64,000 bases of DNA from Ignelater luminosus (Eukaryota > Arthropoda > Insecta > Coleoptera > Elateridae): NCBI GenBank assembly GCA_011009095.1, contig VTPC01003925.1, positions 1-64,000 of the forward strand, in the 5' to 3' direction. Position numbers and translations under genes: made by a program. Below are positions 1 through 21,307 of this stretch, piece by piece (position 1 is the stretch's first letter; each line of letters begins with the position of its first letter). Below the pieces are notes generated by a model. The model did no database searches. It saw nothing but the letters and a program-made list of their open reading frames with translations, and was not told the origin of the DNA.

Positions 1-149
1 CAGGATTAACCGTTTGTAAATATAGTAATAGGTTATCTCATGAGCTGATTAGATCTTCATTGTTTCTTTAGTGAAGAGTTTCATTTTGTAATCTTTTATC
101 AGTATATCTTAATAATTAAGTTTTCATATTATCACATAATCAGATAAAC

Positions 150-490
150 ATCCACAAAGAGATAATTTTCAGTCTTCTAATTGGGCTTCCACAACTAATT
201 TTAATCTTTCTCTTAAAATTTGTTCATAAATTTTACAAACTACAATTAATAGGAATATTATCATCACTTTTTTAAATTAGAAGTATGATTGACTACTAGT
301 TCAAAATCCTTAGGTATTTCCTTTGCAGCCCGTATTTTATTAAAAACCTATAATAGCATTTCTTTGTCCTCAGGACTCAAAGATTTTATCATTTCTGGGG
401 TTATCCTATCATGTCCTTCTGCTTTTCCAAGTTTTCATCCTTTTATTACCTGTCCTAATTCTTCCTGTCTTATACTATTAAACAAGTGCA
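150..490 (-). mobile_element. Decayed non-LTR retrotransposon reverse transcriptase fragment
   Basis: Read on the minus strand with stops and frameshifts ignored, this stretch resembles the N-terminal part of a LINE reverse transcriptase: a segment like GKAEGHDRITPEMIK (compare the usual KAxGPDxIxxEMLK), then a leucine-rich helix with FNKIRAAKEIPKDF, and a KIYEQILREKLK-like segment that normally follows the YRxIsLL motif. The reading is broken by several in-frame stops and at least one frameshift, so it is a dead copy. The open frame on the opposite strand (289-573) is its shadow. The family (RTE, CR1 or Jockey-like) cannot be settled by eye. Confidence 0.6.
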
Positions 491-2033
491 TTGTGATGGT
501 GGCTGTTATTCATGAGGATGAAGTTTGTTACACTTGCCTAGTTGGCTCGTGTTGCAAGCATTTGAATGATTAATAGCCATTATGTGTGAGTCAAATATGA
601 TGTTTTATCTACAACTCTTATAATAATAATAATAATAATGGCAGACGAGTGTTTTATAAATGGGATTATGTATCTGTAGTTATGTACATAACCACAGGTG
701 CAATAATAGGGTCAGACTTTAAAACAATTTTGGTGTGCAATATAATAAAATTGTAAGTCTGATTTTGTTAGTTCAGATCTACATTAATAAGTGTAGAAAG
801 TCCAGTTAGTGAAATTCTGGTCTATGTAAATAACAAATTTATCATACTGAAGAGTTAGAGGCAAAAAATAATCAGTTAATTATTTTTTCCAATAATTTTT
901 TTTTCTTTATTTCCATTCTTTACTGAAATATTTGCCTTCAGAGATTGGAAATGTTAATTTCTAGTAAATATCTAAGAAGCCATAAAGATTCCAATGATTA
1001 CTCGAATTCTTGACACAATAATTTTATATTCTTATCTGTGACATGTAAGAAACCCAGAAAAAGCTCCAGAAATATATTCTAATTTCTAACTAAAAAATTT
1101 TATTGCGCACCATTCTTATTAATACAGAAAGTTATGATTTGGTAATGTTTTAAGAGTATTAGAGATGCCACAAATAGCAGTAACTTTTGAAAAAGCCAAA
1201 TACTGAATATCCAGCAAAATCTCAACATCAAATAACATCGTAGAATTAGAAAAATAATTTCAATTTAAAATTTTTGGACAGGAACATACAAAATGCAAAT
1301 AAAAATGAAATCTTAACTACAAATACTATATGCTAGCAAATATTAAATTTTATTTGCACCTTGTATGCTACTGTCTACAAATGCCTGTACTCTAATCATT
1401 AATAATTTTTAAAGTTTGTAGTAGAATACAAATATTTTAAATTTCAAGAACAAGAACAAGTTTGTGTCAAATTTCAGTATGTAATAACTGCAATTATAAT
1501 TTGTTTTGGTTAGGCAACTTTTTATTCACTTCATAATAAAATCTCTAAAAAGAAAAGTGAGCTAAGACTATTCTGAAGATAATACATTAAAAGTGATAAA
1601 ATTGCATGAAAAACATCTTTCTGGCAGAAATCAAGAAAAATCAAATCAGCAACAAGATTTCCCAACAGCAAAACTAAAATCAGAGATATCAAATTATTTG
1701 GATGCGTCATTCATACTAAGAACAGAATTTTATTAAATAGCAGAAAGACAACAGATACTTTTATACACTGATCTGTCTACATTAATAATACTTGGTTGAT
1801 TTATCATCTCCATCTTCTACTATTTATAGTAAAACATAATTTAATCATCATGGAATCTGTTCCACTGTTTTTTTCATTATTTTCTACGATGAAACTAGAA
1901 ATCAACTATTACTGAGGAATGCAGAGAAATTGTTATTTTTACATCAAAATTTGAGACTGTTTACCTTAGATTTTGATACCTAAAATGTTATTCAGTTTGA
2001 ACATTTTTCTTTTTATGTGATGCATGTATCTTA
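491..2033. other. Intergenic A+T-rich DNA downstream of Prp19
   Basis: No gene was recognised. There is a short (AAT)n microsatellite near 622-640. The rest is A+T-rich and without long open frames. Confidence 0.6.
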
Positions 2034-2176
2034 CTGGGTGTAGAATTGAATAATTCACCATACAGACAAAAAAATCTATTTACACTTTTGCTCTAAAATA
2101 ATTAAAGGAGCAAATAATTGGACATTAAAGATTTCTATTGAAATCTGTACAATGCATTATTGAATTCTACACCCAG
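2034..2176. mobile_element. 143-bp MITE with TA target duplication (Tc1/mariner type)
   Basis: The ends are imperfect inverted repeats of about 32 bp, beginning CTGGGTGTAGAATT on the left and ending AATTCTACACCCAG on the right. TA dinucleotides flank both ends (2032-2033 and 2177-2178). The interior has no coding capacity. Size, long inverted repeats and TA duplication are typical of non-autonomous Tc1/mariner-type elements. It lies about 230 bp downstream of the Prp19 stop codon. Confidence 0.75.
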
Positions 2177-2402
2177 TATACTAAATACATGTTTACTGTC
2201 ACCGCTACTGGTTTAAACTAGAAATAAAAAAATAATTACATACGCATATGTACATACAATGTCTATTTATCATTTTAAAATCCAAAATAACACACTAGTG
2301 ATAAAAAATATTTAGCTGAATATTCAGCCAGTTATTCAGTATTCGACTATTTAACCAAATAGCCAAATATTCATGGCATCCCTAAAAAATACAACTTATA
2401 AT

Positions 2403-4517
2403 TTATTCAATTCCATATAATTTGAGAGTTCTATCCATTGATGTTGATGCAATATATTGAGCATGACGTCCAAATCTGACTCCTGTGGCAGCTGCAGTGT
2501 GGTCATTGAATACTTTTAGTTCTTGCCATTGTTTACATAAGTAGACCCTGGAAAATTTTATATATGAAATTAATAAAAAAAAAAATAAGATGGTTAAAGA
2601 AAACACAGTAAATGTTATAACAGCATGGCTACAGAAAAATCTTACCTAACATCTGTTCCTGCTACTGCTAAATATGTACCACTCTGATCGAAACACAAAT
2701 CTTTAATCTGATACCCCTCATCAAGTTGAAGTGTCTTGAAGTTCTTCAATTTACGCAAATCCCATAATTTGACACAAGCATCATCTGCAGCTGTTGCTAA
2801 ATAATAACCGTTCTCAGAAAATGACATGGACGTTATAGCACCAGAATGACCTGAAAATGTCGGATATCAACAGTAATACAAAAGAATGCATAAATCAAAT
2901 TTACCTGTGAAATCAGCTACATTTGTTTGTTCTTTAAGATCCCATATTTTAACTTGTGAGTCAGCAGTACCAGTGCCAAAAATAAGTCCATCAGGATGGA
3001 ATTGTGCAGTTGTTAATGCTACATTAGCTTGATCTGCTACCTTAGTCAGTAAACGACCTGTTCGTATATCAGAAAATGCCCAATGCTGATCTTCCGATGT
3101 AGACAAAACATAATCTCCTGTTGGATGCAAAGAAAGCCCTGTAACTGCACTATCATGGGCTCTTAAAAGCAAAACAGTTTGTGATGTTGGTACATTCCAT
3201 ATTCGTATGGTTGAATCAGGAGATGCTAAAAATACAAGTAATCAATACAAAATTAAAAAATTTTAAAAATTAATACCTGTTATGACTAAATCTTCTGAAG
3301 GATGATACATTACTCTAGTTACTTTCTTTGTGTGTCCTTTCAAAATTGCAATGACTTGCTCTGTATCCTTATTAAATACTGTGGCATTACGATCATTTCC
3401 CCCCGTTAAAATCTTACTAGTGTCTGACGCATGAATATCTAAAGCTAAAATACCGGGAACACTTGCAGAATGTAAACCCTGAAATATTTTATTTTAATAT
3501 TTATTTATATACAAGATGCCAAGCAAAAACTTACTGGATGAGATGCAAGAGTCCTAAATGCACGTAAGTCATCTTGTGATATCAATTCTTCTGGAACTGT
3601 TCGACCACGTTTTTTACGTTCTTGTGTTAAAACTGTTGCTTTATCCTGCAATTTCTGTATTACTTCTTCACTCATACCAGCTTGTTCTGTTGGTTGATTA
3701 GCTATACCAGCAGCTTCTGCTGCAACAGCCTAAAACAAATATTAAGTAACACTTATCTCTCATGCTATATCAAACAATTACTGGTTGTGGAACAGTGGTG
3801 ATTCCAGCTTGTGGCTTAAGTGTAGCCAAAGCTTCTCTAGCTGCTGTAACTTCTTTATTGAGACGTGCAATAACACGACAAGCAGCATCATGTTGATACA
3901 GTGCATGGCTAAGTTCTTGTCTGGCAGTTTGAAGCTGTTGGCGTTGAGTAAAGCTATACAACATAACAGCATCCCATTCATCTTGTAATAATTTAAGTGT
4001 GGCTGGTATACTTGTGGCACTTGGAGGTTTCGGTTTTACTATTGGTGGTGCTAAAACAAATAAATATGATCATGATATGTCATTTAAAAGCTACATTTAA
4101 GAATATTTACTTTTAATTTCAATTAGATCATCAACACTAAGTTCTTTTCCACTAATGGGATCGATTCCATTTTCTAAGATATACTTCTCAATAATCCGTC
4201 GTTCAAAAATTGCCCCCGACGACGGTGATACAACTGGATGCTCCGGCACCTCATTTGAAACTGAAAATAGTGAAAATGCAAAACAAATTCTAAGTACCAG
4301 TTGCTTAGAAGTAATGAAACGTTGAAATGACAATAATAAGTTAGGTTAACTAAAACAAAATTTGAATTTTCATTGAAATGTGAGACACAATCTGTAAAAG
4401 CTGAATAAATAACGCAAGATTTGATTCATATGAGTTCAAAATAAACGTAAGAACTATGTTGCCATTTATTAAATAAAAAGCATCAATTTATCACTCACTC
4501 GCACAGCACAACGCCAT
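2403..4517 (-). CDS. Prp19: Pre-mRNA-processing factor 19 (U-box E3 ligase, Prp19/NineTeen complex)
   Basis: Eight coding exons (minus strand): 4517-4499, 4260-4111, 4050-3782, 3729-3535, 3478-3277, 3225-2905, 2850-2646, 2547-2403, giving 1506 nt and 501 aa; human PRPF19 is 504 aa. The protein opens with a U-box (ISNEVPEHP, then [10 protein letters not shown] and DPISGKEL), continues with the tetramerising coiled coil at about residues 57-146 ([19 protein letters not shown]), and ends in a seven-bladed WD40 propeller from about residue 212 (for example [23 protein letters not shown]). In the family, Prp19 ubiquitylates spliceosomal partners and stabilises U4/U6.U5 and U6 during activation; it acts in the nucleus. 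Exon 1 encodes only six full codons before a 238-bp intron. An AATAAA hexamer (2402-2407) overlaps the stop codon. The start codon lies 668 bp from that of the divergent KLHDC10 gene. Confidence 0.96.
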
Positions 4518-5185
4518 TTTTTTAAGCAACTACAATTATGAATTTAGTAACGTAACAAACACAAAAATTAAAAAGAGGCAACTACAAACGTTTTGATGGT
4601 ACCAACCCTACTAATCCCACTTATCAGAAATAATTACAAAATTAAAAATTCGATTCTTCATACGTTTTATATATTTATATAAATAAAACACAAAAAGCAT
4701 AAATTTACTGAAAAAGATATTTTGGAACTTGCTATTTTGTAAAGAATTCATTCAAGTTGTTAAGATCTAGGAACTTTTGTTCTTAAACAATTGAACAAAA
4801 TTTATAAATCTTTAAGCAAAAATAAACAACAAAGCGTTATGTTCAAGTGGTTCAAGTATAATAGTGATGTCTTTTTCTAATTGCTAAAGTGAAAGAAAGA
4901 AAAGTACATTATTACGTATTAAATGTAAATTTGCACAAAGCTTGCACAAAAGTAGGTAAAAGATCAACTAATTGTCGATTTTGAAATAAAATGAATGCGA
5001 AATCAAGTTGTGAAATATACCCTTGAGTCAAGACTTCTTAAAGATGTTATGTTTAAATGTAGAAATTCCTGTTCACAACAATAACCTTGATGTGATAAAT
5101 ACTTTTTTGCATGTTTTTGACATATTTAATTGAATTGGCAGTTTGTATTTATGATTTCTTACAAATTTTACTTAAAATCTTTACC
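4518..5185. promoter_or_regulatory. Shared upstream region of Prp19 and KLHDC10 (putative bidirectional promoter)
   Basis: The 668 bp separate the start codons of two divergent, complete genes and must hold both 5' leaders and promoters unless these are nested. No TATA box at a convincing position or other core element could be assigned by eye. Confidence 0.55.
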
Positions 5186-7309
5186 ATGGGAAATCATAAA
5201 AGTGTAGGTTTATATGTATTTAAAGTTTATGAATACAATAAAGTTAAGCCAGTGAAACGTCGAAAAATACCATTACCTCGAAGTGGCCATCGAATTGTAT
5301 GTGATACCAAGAACCTATATTCCTTTGGTGGATATAATCCTCTAATTGCTGAAAATGAAGAAGATTCCAGGGATGATGATGAATTTAATGTTAACTCATA
5401 CCCATTATTTCAAGAATTATGGAAGTTCAATTTTGCCTCAAGGAAGTGGAAACGCTATAGTTGCAGACAGTCTTTACCTCAGGAGTTAGCTTCGAATGCA
5501 GTTATACGTGAAGGAAATTATTTGATGGTATATTCTTGTGTAAGCTTGTCATTAATAATTCGTAGGATGGTTAGGTTTGTGAAGAAATTTGATTATAGCT
5601 GGAAATAATATAAGAGGTTATGATGGTTGTCACTTAGAATATTTCAGAGGAAAGAATATAATAGGAATATTAAAATAAAATGATTCACCAATAGAATCTG
5701 GAAATTGAACTAATTTTAGGATTTACATAAATTAAGTATTATTAGGTTACGCTGCTAACCTTAGATTTAAAAAAGGAGACGAGCTTGTAATGTTACAATA
5801 TTGTTATACAGGTTAGCAACTTGAAGATGTAGTCATTGTTACACTGGCTTGATGAGTACAGAGGCAAGCATACATTTTATGGTAATTACATATACAAACA
5901 CTTCCGAATTTATGTACATGACTACATCTTCTAGTTCTTAATCTGTATACAATAAAGGTGTTAATTGGCTGCATTAGAGCATCCATTAAACTTAAAACAG
6001 TATTTTAATAGCAGGTTCATAATAATAGTTTATTTATTTAAGTGTACTGCGACTGCTAAAATGGGAAAAATTCTTGTTCAATTTTTCTGAAAAACTCTCC
6101 TCCAATGATTTGTGCATTTTTTAATGTTAATAATAAATTATTTAATCTCATAGTTGTCATTTAAATTACAATTGCATAGTATCATTTGTTAAACATCAGG
6201 TTATAAATTCATACATTAGAAACCAGTTTAAATCGAGAACTCATTTTCCTGCATGTTTTAGATTTTCTGAATTTATACCCTTTTTAAAAGGATCGGTTGA
6301 ATTATTTTTATTTAATTTCAGGTGTATGGCGGTACAGGATCGCCATTTGGCTATCGTTGTAGTAATCAATTATACATATGTCCATTACATGATGAACGAG
6401 GTCAGATGTTTGAAATAGATACAACAGGACAACAACCTCTGCCTCAATATGGACAAGCTTTAGTTTATCATAATAATCATTTATACACAATAGGTGGCAC
6501 AACTGGATTTGCATATACTTGTGATATTCATAGGTGCGTTTCTTGTTCTCCGTTATTATATTTCATTTATAACATAGTCATTTATTGAAGGTTAAATATA
6601 AGTAAGAAAGTATGGGAAAATGTCTATATTTGTCAAGGTCAAGCAGATTATGAACCAGAAGGTCGTTATCGACATGAAGTAGCATTTGACGGGAAGAATA
6701 TTTATATACTCGGAGGTGGCACTGCTGATGATGCCTTTGATTTTTTTGAAATCCCTGTATTTAATATTGAAACAAGGCAGTGGAATCGCTTGAAGACTAA
6801 AAGGGATCCAAAAAGTAAATAATTTGTTTATGTATGTCATATGTCTTAACTTTGTTTCTCTTACTTTAGCTGTAACATCAGCTTATTATGGTGTTGGAAT
6901 ACCATCAGCACGACGATGTCATGGAGCAGTACAGATTGAGACAGAGAATGATATAAATGTGTTTATCACAGGTGGTTATGATGGTGAATTAGTTTTTGAT
7001 GATCTGTGGCGGTTAGAACTATCAACGATGCAATGGACTTTTATAGATAAATGCATTTTACCGAAGCCATTATATTTTCATTCAGCAGCAGTTTCGCCTG
7101 AAGGAAAGATGTATGTATTTGGTGGTATCTATGCTGGAGAAGATATTAGACGAAGCAACGATATTTACTCAGTTTGGTTGTGTATACCCAAATTAAGTGA
7201 AATTTGCTGGGAAGCTCTTTTACATTATAGTCCACAAATTGTAAATTGTTCGAAAGAGAAATTGATTGATATTGGGTTACCTAGAAGATTTGTGGAACGA
7301 CTGGAATAG
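5186..7309 (+). CDS. KLHDC10: Kelch domain-containing protein 10 (CUL2 substrate receptor; Slim orthologue)
   Basis: Four coding exons: 5186-5527, 6322-6533, 6591-6814, 6870-7309; 1218 nt, 405 aa (human 442 aa, with a longer N-terminus). Kelch blades are visible as SGHRIVCDTKNLYSFGGYNP, GQALVYHNNHLYTIGGTTG, RYRHEVAFDGKNIYILGGG, RRCHGAVQ followed by FITGGYDGE, and HSAAVSPEGKMYVFGG. The C-terminal helix (LSEICWEALL through RRFVERLE) matches the Elongin-BC/CUL2 box of human KLHDC10. The family recognises C-terminal degrons, including alanine tails made in ribosome-associated quality control, and fly Slim regulates ASK1 through PP5. I chose the ATG at 5186 for its strong ACCATGG context; an in-frame ATG at 5111 would add 25 hydrophobic residues not found in the family. 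The last two introns are only 57 and 55 bp. A poly(A) signal AATAAA lies at 7432-7437. Confidence 0.93.
5807..5947. mobile_element. 141-bp MITE in KLHDC10 intron 1, TA target duplication
   Basis: About 31-bp imperfect inverted repeats (left TACAGGTTAGCAACTTGAAG, right end the reverse complement of a close variant) share the block GAAGATGTAGTCAT. TA dinucleotides flank both ends (5805-5806, 5948-5949). There is no coding capacity. This is a non-autonomous Tc1/mariner-type element within the 794-bp first intron. Confidence 0.7.
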
Positions 7310-9112
7310 TTTTTAATTATTGTAATTCTTATTAGTGTATATTTCATATAAAAACATTGTAAATATTATTTATATTATAAATTATATACCTGCTGCAAAT
7401 GAAAATACCAATATTTCTTCTAAGTAATTCGAATAAATATAACTTTTAATTTAAATTGGAAGTATTTGTTAATATATGTTTAATTTTCCCTCTAGGAAGC
7501 TTTCTAATGTGCTCAAGGCTTATTGCGTTGATTCATATCCATATTTGAAAACTTGATTTGTTTTCAGTGTAAATAATAGTTGTATAAATTATGAAATTTT
7601 CCTGTCATTTGCATTAAACGCAAACAATTCGTTAAGTGGTTTCATACTAGTAGGTTAGTAAAAGTTGATAAAATAAATAACTTTTACTAACGTATTAATG
7701 TTGAACACACATTGCATTTCTTACAAGATGCAGTTTTATAATTGATATGGCACAAATAGAAATTCAAAACGAATTCTAGTAGTTTGTTACTACTAAAAAT
7801 ATTGAATTCTTTTACAATTTTGCTTGAATTTGAATTAAAATGCCTCAAGTGGCATTTGTACATAATTATAAGATTTACAAATTTTCTAATTATGATTAGC
7901 TGGTAAATTTTGTAAATTTTCTACATTGAAAAACTTCTAAGTCTGATTGAAGGCGGCAAACTGTTTTTGTTGCAAGTTATAGAAGGCAGGTGTGGCATTG
8001 CAGAACGTGTTTATTTAGAGTTGTGTTAGGCTTCTACTTTTCTGGTAAAATGAGGTGCATTAGTCCTTGTTTTGCTTAATTTCTACTGAATATTATTATT
8101 TATTAAAGGTTTGCTTCTTGATAAGTTTTCGAAATCAGTACAGTTACTTGCTTTTTTTGTCAACATTCATTAATGTTGTAGCTTTTTTAGCATATTGTTC
8201 AACCAGATCAGATTTTCTTATCTCTAGATAAGATGCTATCTGTAGAGACCTAACATCCAAGAAACATGATAGCTAGCAGGAGTAATACATAGATATATGC
8301 ACTCGACATAATACCATTCCAAACCTGGAGTTCTACATTATCTAATTTTCAATACATGGTTAATGCATTTGGTAACAAACAAACTCGTAATACCATTACT
8401 TTTATTTTGAGCTCATCTAAAACTAGTAAGCCCTTCCATGCATTCTTTTTTTGGCTATGACCCTGTTTTGGTATCATTAGCGTGCGATAGAAATATTAGA
8501 ATATAAGCAAACCAAGAACTTGCCTGTTACTATTGTGGTTATTAAAACAAGAACTTGTAAAATGCACAATTTCCTCCTGTTTATTAAAACACATTTGTTG
8601 AAAACAAATAGTTCAAATTTTCAACAAGAATTCTTGCAAACCAAATAATGTCTAATCAAAAAAACTTCTACACAAATCTGGCCAACTTACCCAGTGATGT
8701 ATAGCTAAAAAGAATAGTGGGGGATATTACACATTTATTATATAAAAATAATTAGAGTTTTAAAAGACTAATTAGTATTTATTGGCAAGTAAGGGAAAGC
8801 CGTTCCCCCCAATAAGCCATTGAACTTACCCAAGTTTAAATTGAGACATTTTATTAGTAAGACATGCATTGCTTTATGTAACCTGATTAAAGTACAAAAT
8901 TTCTTTAATCAGTGTTTACTTGACCAATTAGGAAAACTCATTTACTAATACAAACTCAGCTTTATAAATATTAAATTAACAAATCTATGTATGTTTTATT
9001 GCTATTAAATTGAACATGCTATAATGTCGAAAGGTATTGGGAGTAATAAAAAACCAATATTAATATATTAACCTTATACGTAAGTTATAAAAAAATATAA
9101 AGTTTATAAAAA
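7310..9112. other. Intergenic region between KLHDC10 and RPA3
   Basis: About 1.8 kb of A+T-rich DNA holding the KLHDC10 3' untranslated region and poly(A) signal (7432-7437), and a perfect 13-bp inverted repeat (GTTAGTAAAAGTT, 7654-7666 against 7679-7691) with a 12-base loop. No other gene was recognised. Confidence 0.6.
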
Positions 9113-9516
9113 TTAACTTGTTGTTTTATACAAATTAGGCACAGAATGCAACAATTTACAAAGTGAATTATGCCCCGCTGCATCAAACTCATCTGTTTTA
9201 GATGAAAATTGGACTATGTTGTCACATATCACTACATTTCCAGCTTGTGCAGTTCCATGAACCTACATAGGAAACGATTACATTAATATTAGTTATAATG
9301 ATGTATCATTGTTATGATTACTTCAACATAGCCTTCAAGCGGATCTCTGTTGGGTTTACGCAAATTCACTTTGACAAGAACATCATCAACTGTTCGTATA
9401 TCAAATGTAAGGCCATTTGGGTTAATGTGTGTTACAAGACCCGTTACACTCACTTTTTTACCATTATATCCAGGTAACATATCTCCCGTTACAATTTCTC
9501 TAAGATTTTCACTCAT
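9113..9516 (-). CDS. RPA3: Replication protein A 14-kDa subunit
   Basis: Two coding exons: 9516-9322 and 9262-9113; 345 nt, 114 aa (human RPA3 is 121 aa). The protein is a single OB fold: GKKVSVTGLVTHINPNG, FDIRTVDDVLVKVNL, LEGYVEVVHGTAQAGNVVIC, then a C-terminal helix NSLCKLLHSVPNLY matching the human trimerisation helix. RPA3 is the small structural subunit of the heterotrimeric single-stranded DNA binding protein used in replication, repair and recombination. Sequence similarity in this family is weak, so the call rests on the overall pattern of OB strands plus the C-terminal helix and on the exact length. Confidence 0.85.
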
Positions 9517-11288
9517 TTTGAATATTTGTGAAGTAAATTACAACTGGAGAGCTAAAACAAAATTGGCGGTAAAATGATTAAATAACATAACCTTAAACTA
9601 CATGCAAATTTGAACCATCAGATTTAATGTTTAAGGAATTCTTAACTTATAATTTGACTAGTAATTCGAACGCATACCTTCACGCAAATTCTATTGAAGT
9701 ATTAAATAATAAGATATAAAGATAGATAAGATATACGCTGTTTTAATTATAACCTTAAACAACTAACAAAAAAATTTCATAGATTGCGATAATTTGTGCC
9801 AACATATCCATAATCATGGTTGCCAGTTCTTGTAAATGAAAAGAACTAGGCAACTTTTTTAAAGACCATTGTCGACTGATAATCAAAATAGATAATTTTT
9901 CTAGAAAATACGAATGACTAATATTAAAATAATTCTACAACATAATTATAATTCAAGAAATCTCGGTTCTTGCTATGGTTCTAGCGTTCTAGGGAGGTTA
10001 TATTATATGGTAAACAAACCACAGAAATGGAAGGGGAGAATACAGGATGTACTACCAAAAGTTATAAATATTAATATAAAGGCTTATTACGATTTATTAT
10101 CTGTTTTTATTTCCGTTTGCAATATAGGAATAAAAAGAAATATTACAAAATCTGTGCATATGGAACAGTTTTGTGACAGTTTATGAAAATTACACTTTAA
10201 GAAATTTCAATAATGCTTTACAGTTCTCGTAGTCTCACTCTCTGTTGGTAGCTCTGCTGATCTGTGTTGTACTGTTGTACATAAACACAACCACTCAGCT
10301 TTCTGCAAATATTTGCTGAAAGTGAGCATACTAGATCTGTGAAACAGCATTTATACTGTGCTTCAGTAGTAAAATAAGTTCCATTTTATTTATTAGGTTT
10401 ACTAACCTAGAATTTATGAAAATTAATTATGATACGAGGTTTAAACAGGTTTAAATTCAAATTGATTAGATCAGAAAATTGAATGATTTATTTATTAATC
10501 AAACATTTGTACATGATATAATATTTTGCAATTGATGGATCAAGATAAATTTATGAAATACAAAACAACAAATAACAATATTAATTTTTACTGACAAACT
10601 CCTTCTTTTAAAAACATCGTTAAAAACAAAAATTAGAACGCTTAACAAAATAAATAAGATATAAAATCTACAAAACTAAAACTGGAATATAAAAAAAAAA
10701 AACATAAATTGGTACAATAATAAAATTAATTTTGATCATAATTGCAGTTAATAATGTTTGATTATGTTTAGGCTCAATACAATCAAGTTCTACTTAATTA
10801 ATTTGACTTGAGATGAAAGATGTCTCTTCATAATGGACGATAAAAAAGACAACTTACTATAAATTAAGAACGATTAGAAAAACATTTTGTGTCCTTAAGT
10901 ATTTGCTTTTTTAATTATTTTATAGGCCATTTATAATTAATCTAAATAAGCAATTGTGTATGTTAATACTGCAATTTAAAGCAAATTTATTAGTCAATTG
11001 ATTTAATATCGTAATTAATGAGTTATGTAAATTCAAGTTTGTACGGTTTTGTACTGTTCAATTTAAAGAAAGATAATTAAAATTAATTTTTAAACAAATC
11101 AATATCTTACGGATACAAACATTTTTCTTATTATTCTAGTGTGGTTTCTATCATATGTTATATCATTCATAAAAATCTACAATTTCATTTGGATATAAAC
11201 TGTCTCACCGGTAAGATTTTAAACTAATATTTGCTTAAGTATAGAGTTACATTAAGAAAAATAAAGTAACTCCATAGTCTTTTTATAT
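9517..11288. other. Intergenic region between RPA3 and GTPBP1
   Basis: The RPA3 promoter must lie at the left end. A 90-codon open frame at 9914-10186 is not recognisable and is probably chance. The rest is A+T-rich, presumably including the GTPBP1 3' untranslated region near 11.1-11.29 kb. I saw no mobile element. Confidence 0.55.
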
Positions 11289-13853
<2,565 letters not shown>

Positions 13854-15013
13854 ATTTAATTAAAATTAATCTTCCAAGTTATAATTGACTATTACACAGT
13901 ATTGTTCCAAAACTTACAACCTCGATAACTTATAATCAAGCAACTCAATAGCATGATTGTGTAACCCAAAAACTGTGTATGAAATCCGTAAGATTGTGGT
14001 GCAACTTTTATAGATGTGCGGGGTTTACCTAATAAGTTTTAAAGACAAGTGTACCAATGAGGAAAAAGAGATTAAAACGTACTGATAGCAGAATATTGAT
14101 TGCAATATTGTTTGTAAACAATTTGAGGAAGGTAAGTAATTATAGAACAATAAAAATACACACAATCTTACATAACCAAACATCAATATTGACGCCAAAA
14201 AACTCATAAACATGTAATGATTAATTGTAGGAATATTCAGAGTGATTGGTTTATTTATATATTCTCAATATTAATTTCTCATAAGAGAAAAGCTCTTTAA
14301 AGATGTAAAAATGAGTGATAAAACTTGAAAATTTAAATTGCAAAGAAACCAAAACCAATCATTAGCTCACTGACATATGGAACAAATATCCTAATTTAAT
14401 AGAACAGATGATATTAAAAGCAAAAGTAGCGATAATTATTAGTGAACATGTTGCTGATACACACAATATTACTTACATGTTAGATAAATTAATAGAAACT
14501 CACCCTCTAAATATACACATACGACACCACTGGAAAATAAATGATTTGTGACAGCTCATAGTTGTCACTACTTGTCAATTTTGTATAACTACCAATACCA
14601 ATCGTTTTGGATACACTTTCAAGTGAAAAACCCTATGATACTGTCATTATTAACAGAAATCAAATAAATTTAAAAAAGAAGAAAATTTAGAATTAATATT
14701 TAATTATATAATAAACATATAAATTGCAAACGGTAGTAACGGATTTTATTTTTCGCAAAATAAGATTTTTAGAAGGCATTCGTTTTAAGAAGTTGGCTCA
14801 CTGCGTTCACTGCTATTATTGGGTGAGTGAAGTTTGCTGCAGAACATTGAAAAGAAAAAGCAAAAGATAATAGAAGAAATAGAAAAATAACCAAGATAAT
14901 AGTAAGAATCGTATAAATACGTAATATATAAACTTAACCGTATTGTGAATGTCGTGAAGCTAAAATTCATTCGTTATAATAATATTAATTGATCACTTTA
15001 AAAGTTAATAAAA
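13854..15013. promoter_or_regulatory. Shared upstream region of GTPBP1 and DHX8
   Basis: 1,160 bp between two divergent start codons; it must contain both promoters and 5' leaders. Open frames here (for example 14025-14213 and 14785-14970, minus) are short and do not look coding. No core promoter element could be assigned with confidence. Confidence 0.5.
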
Positions 15014-21249
<6,236 letters not shown>

Positions 21250-21307
21250 TTTGTTTTGTATATAATTTTAGAATTATAATAATTACAAAATAAAATTTAA
21301 ATAACTT
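21250..21307. other. 58-bp convergent 3' region between DHX8 and TRMT10C
   Basis: The stop codons of two opposing genes are 58 bp apart. AATAAA at 21289-21294 serves DHX8, so cleavage is expected at or past the TRMT10C stop. No AATAAA for the minus-strand gene lies between them, so its 3' untranslated region must run into DHX8. Confidence 0.75.

Noticed and set aside
289-573. 94-codon plus-strand open frame
   Set aside because: It is the complement of a decayed reverse transcriptase on the minus strand; no plus-strand homology was recognised.
5111-5185. Upstream in-frame start for KLHDC10
   Set aside because: It adds a hydrophobic 25-residue leader unlike the cytosolic family, while the ATG at 5186 has a strong ACCATGG context.
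9914-10186. 90-codon open frame upstream of RPA3
   Set aside because: No recognisable domain, A+T-rich codon composition like the background, and no splice or promoter context.
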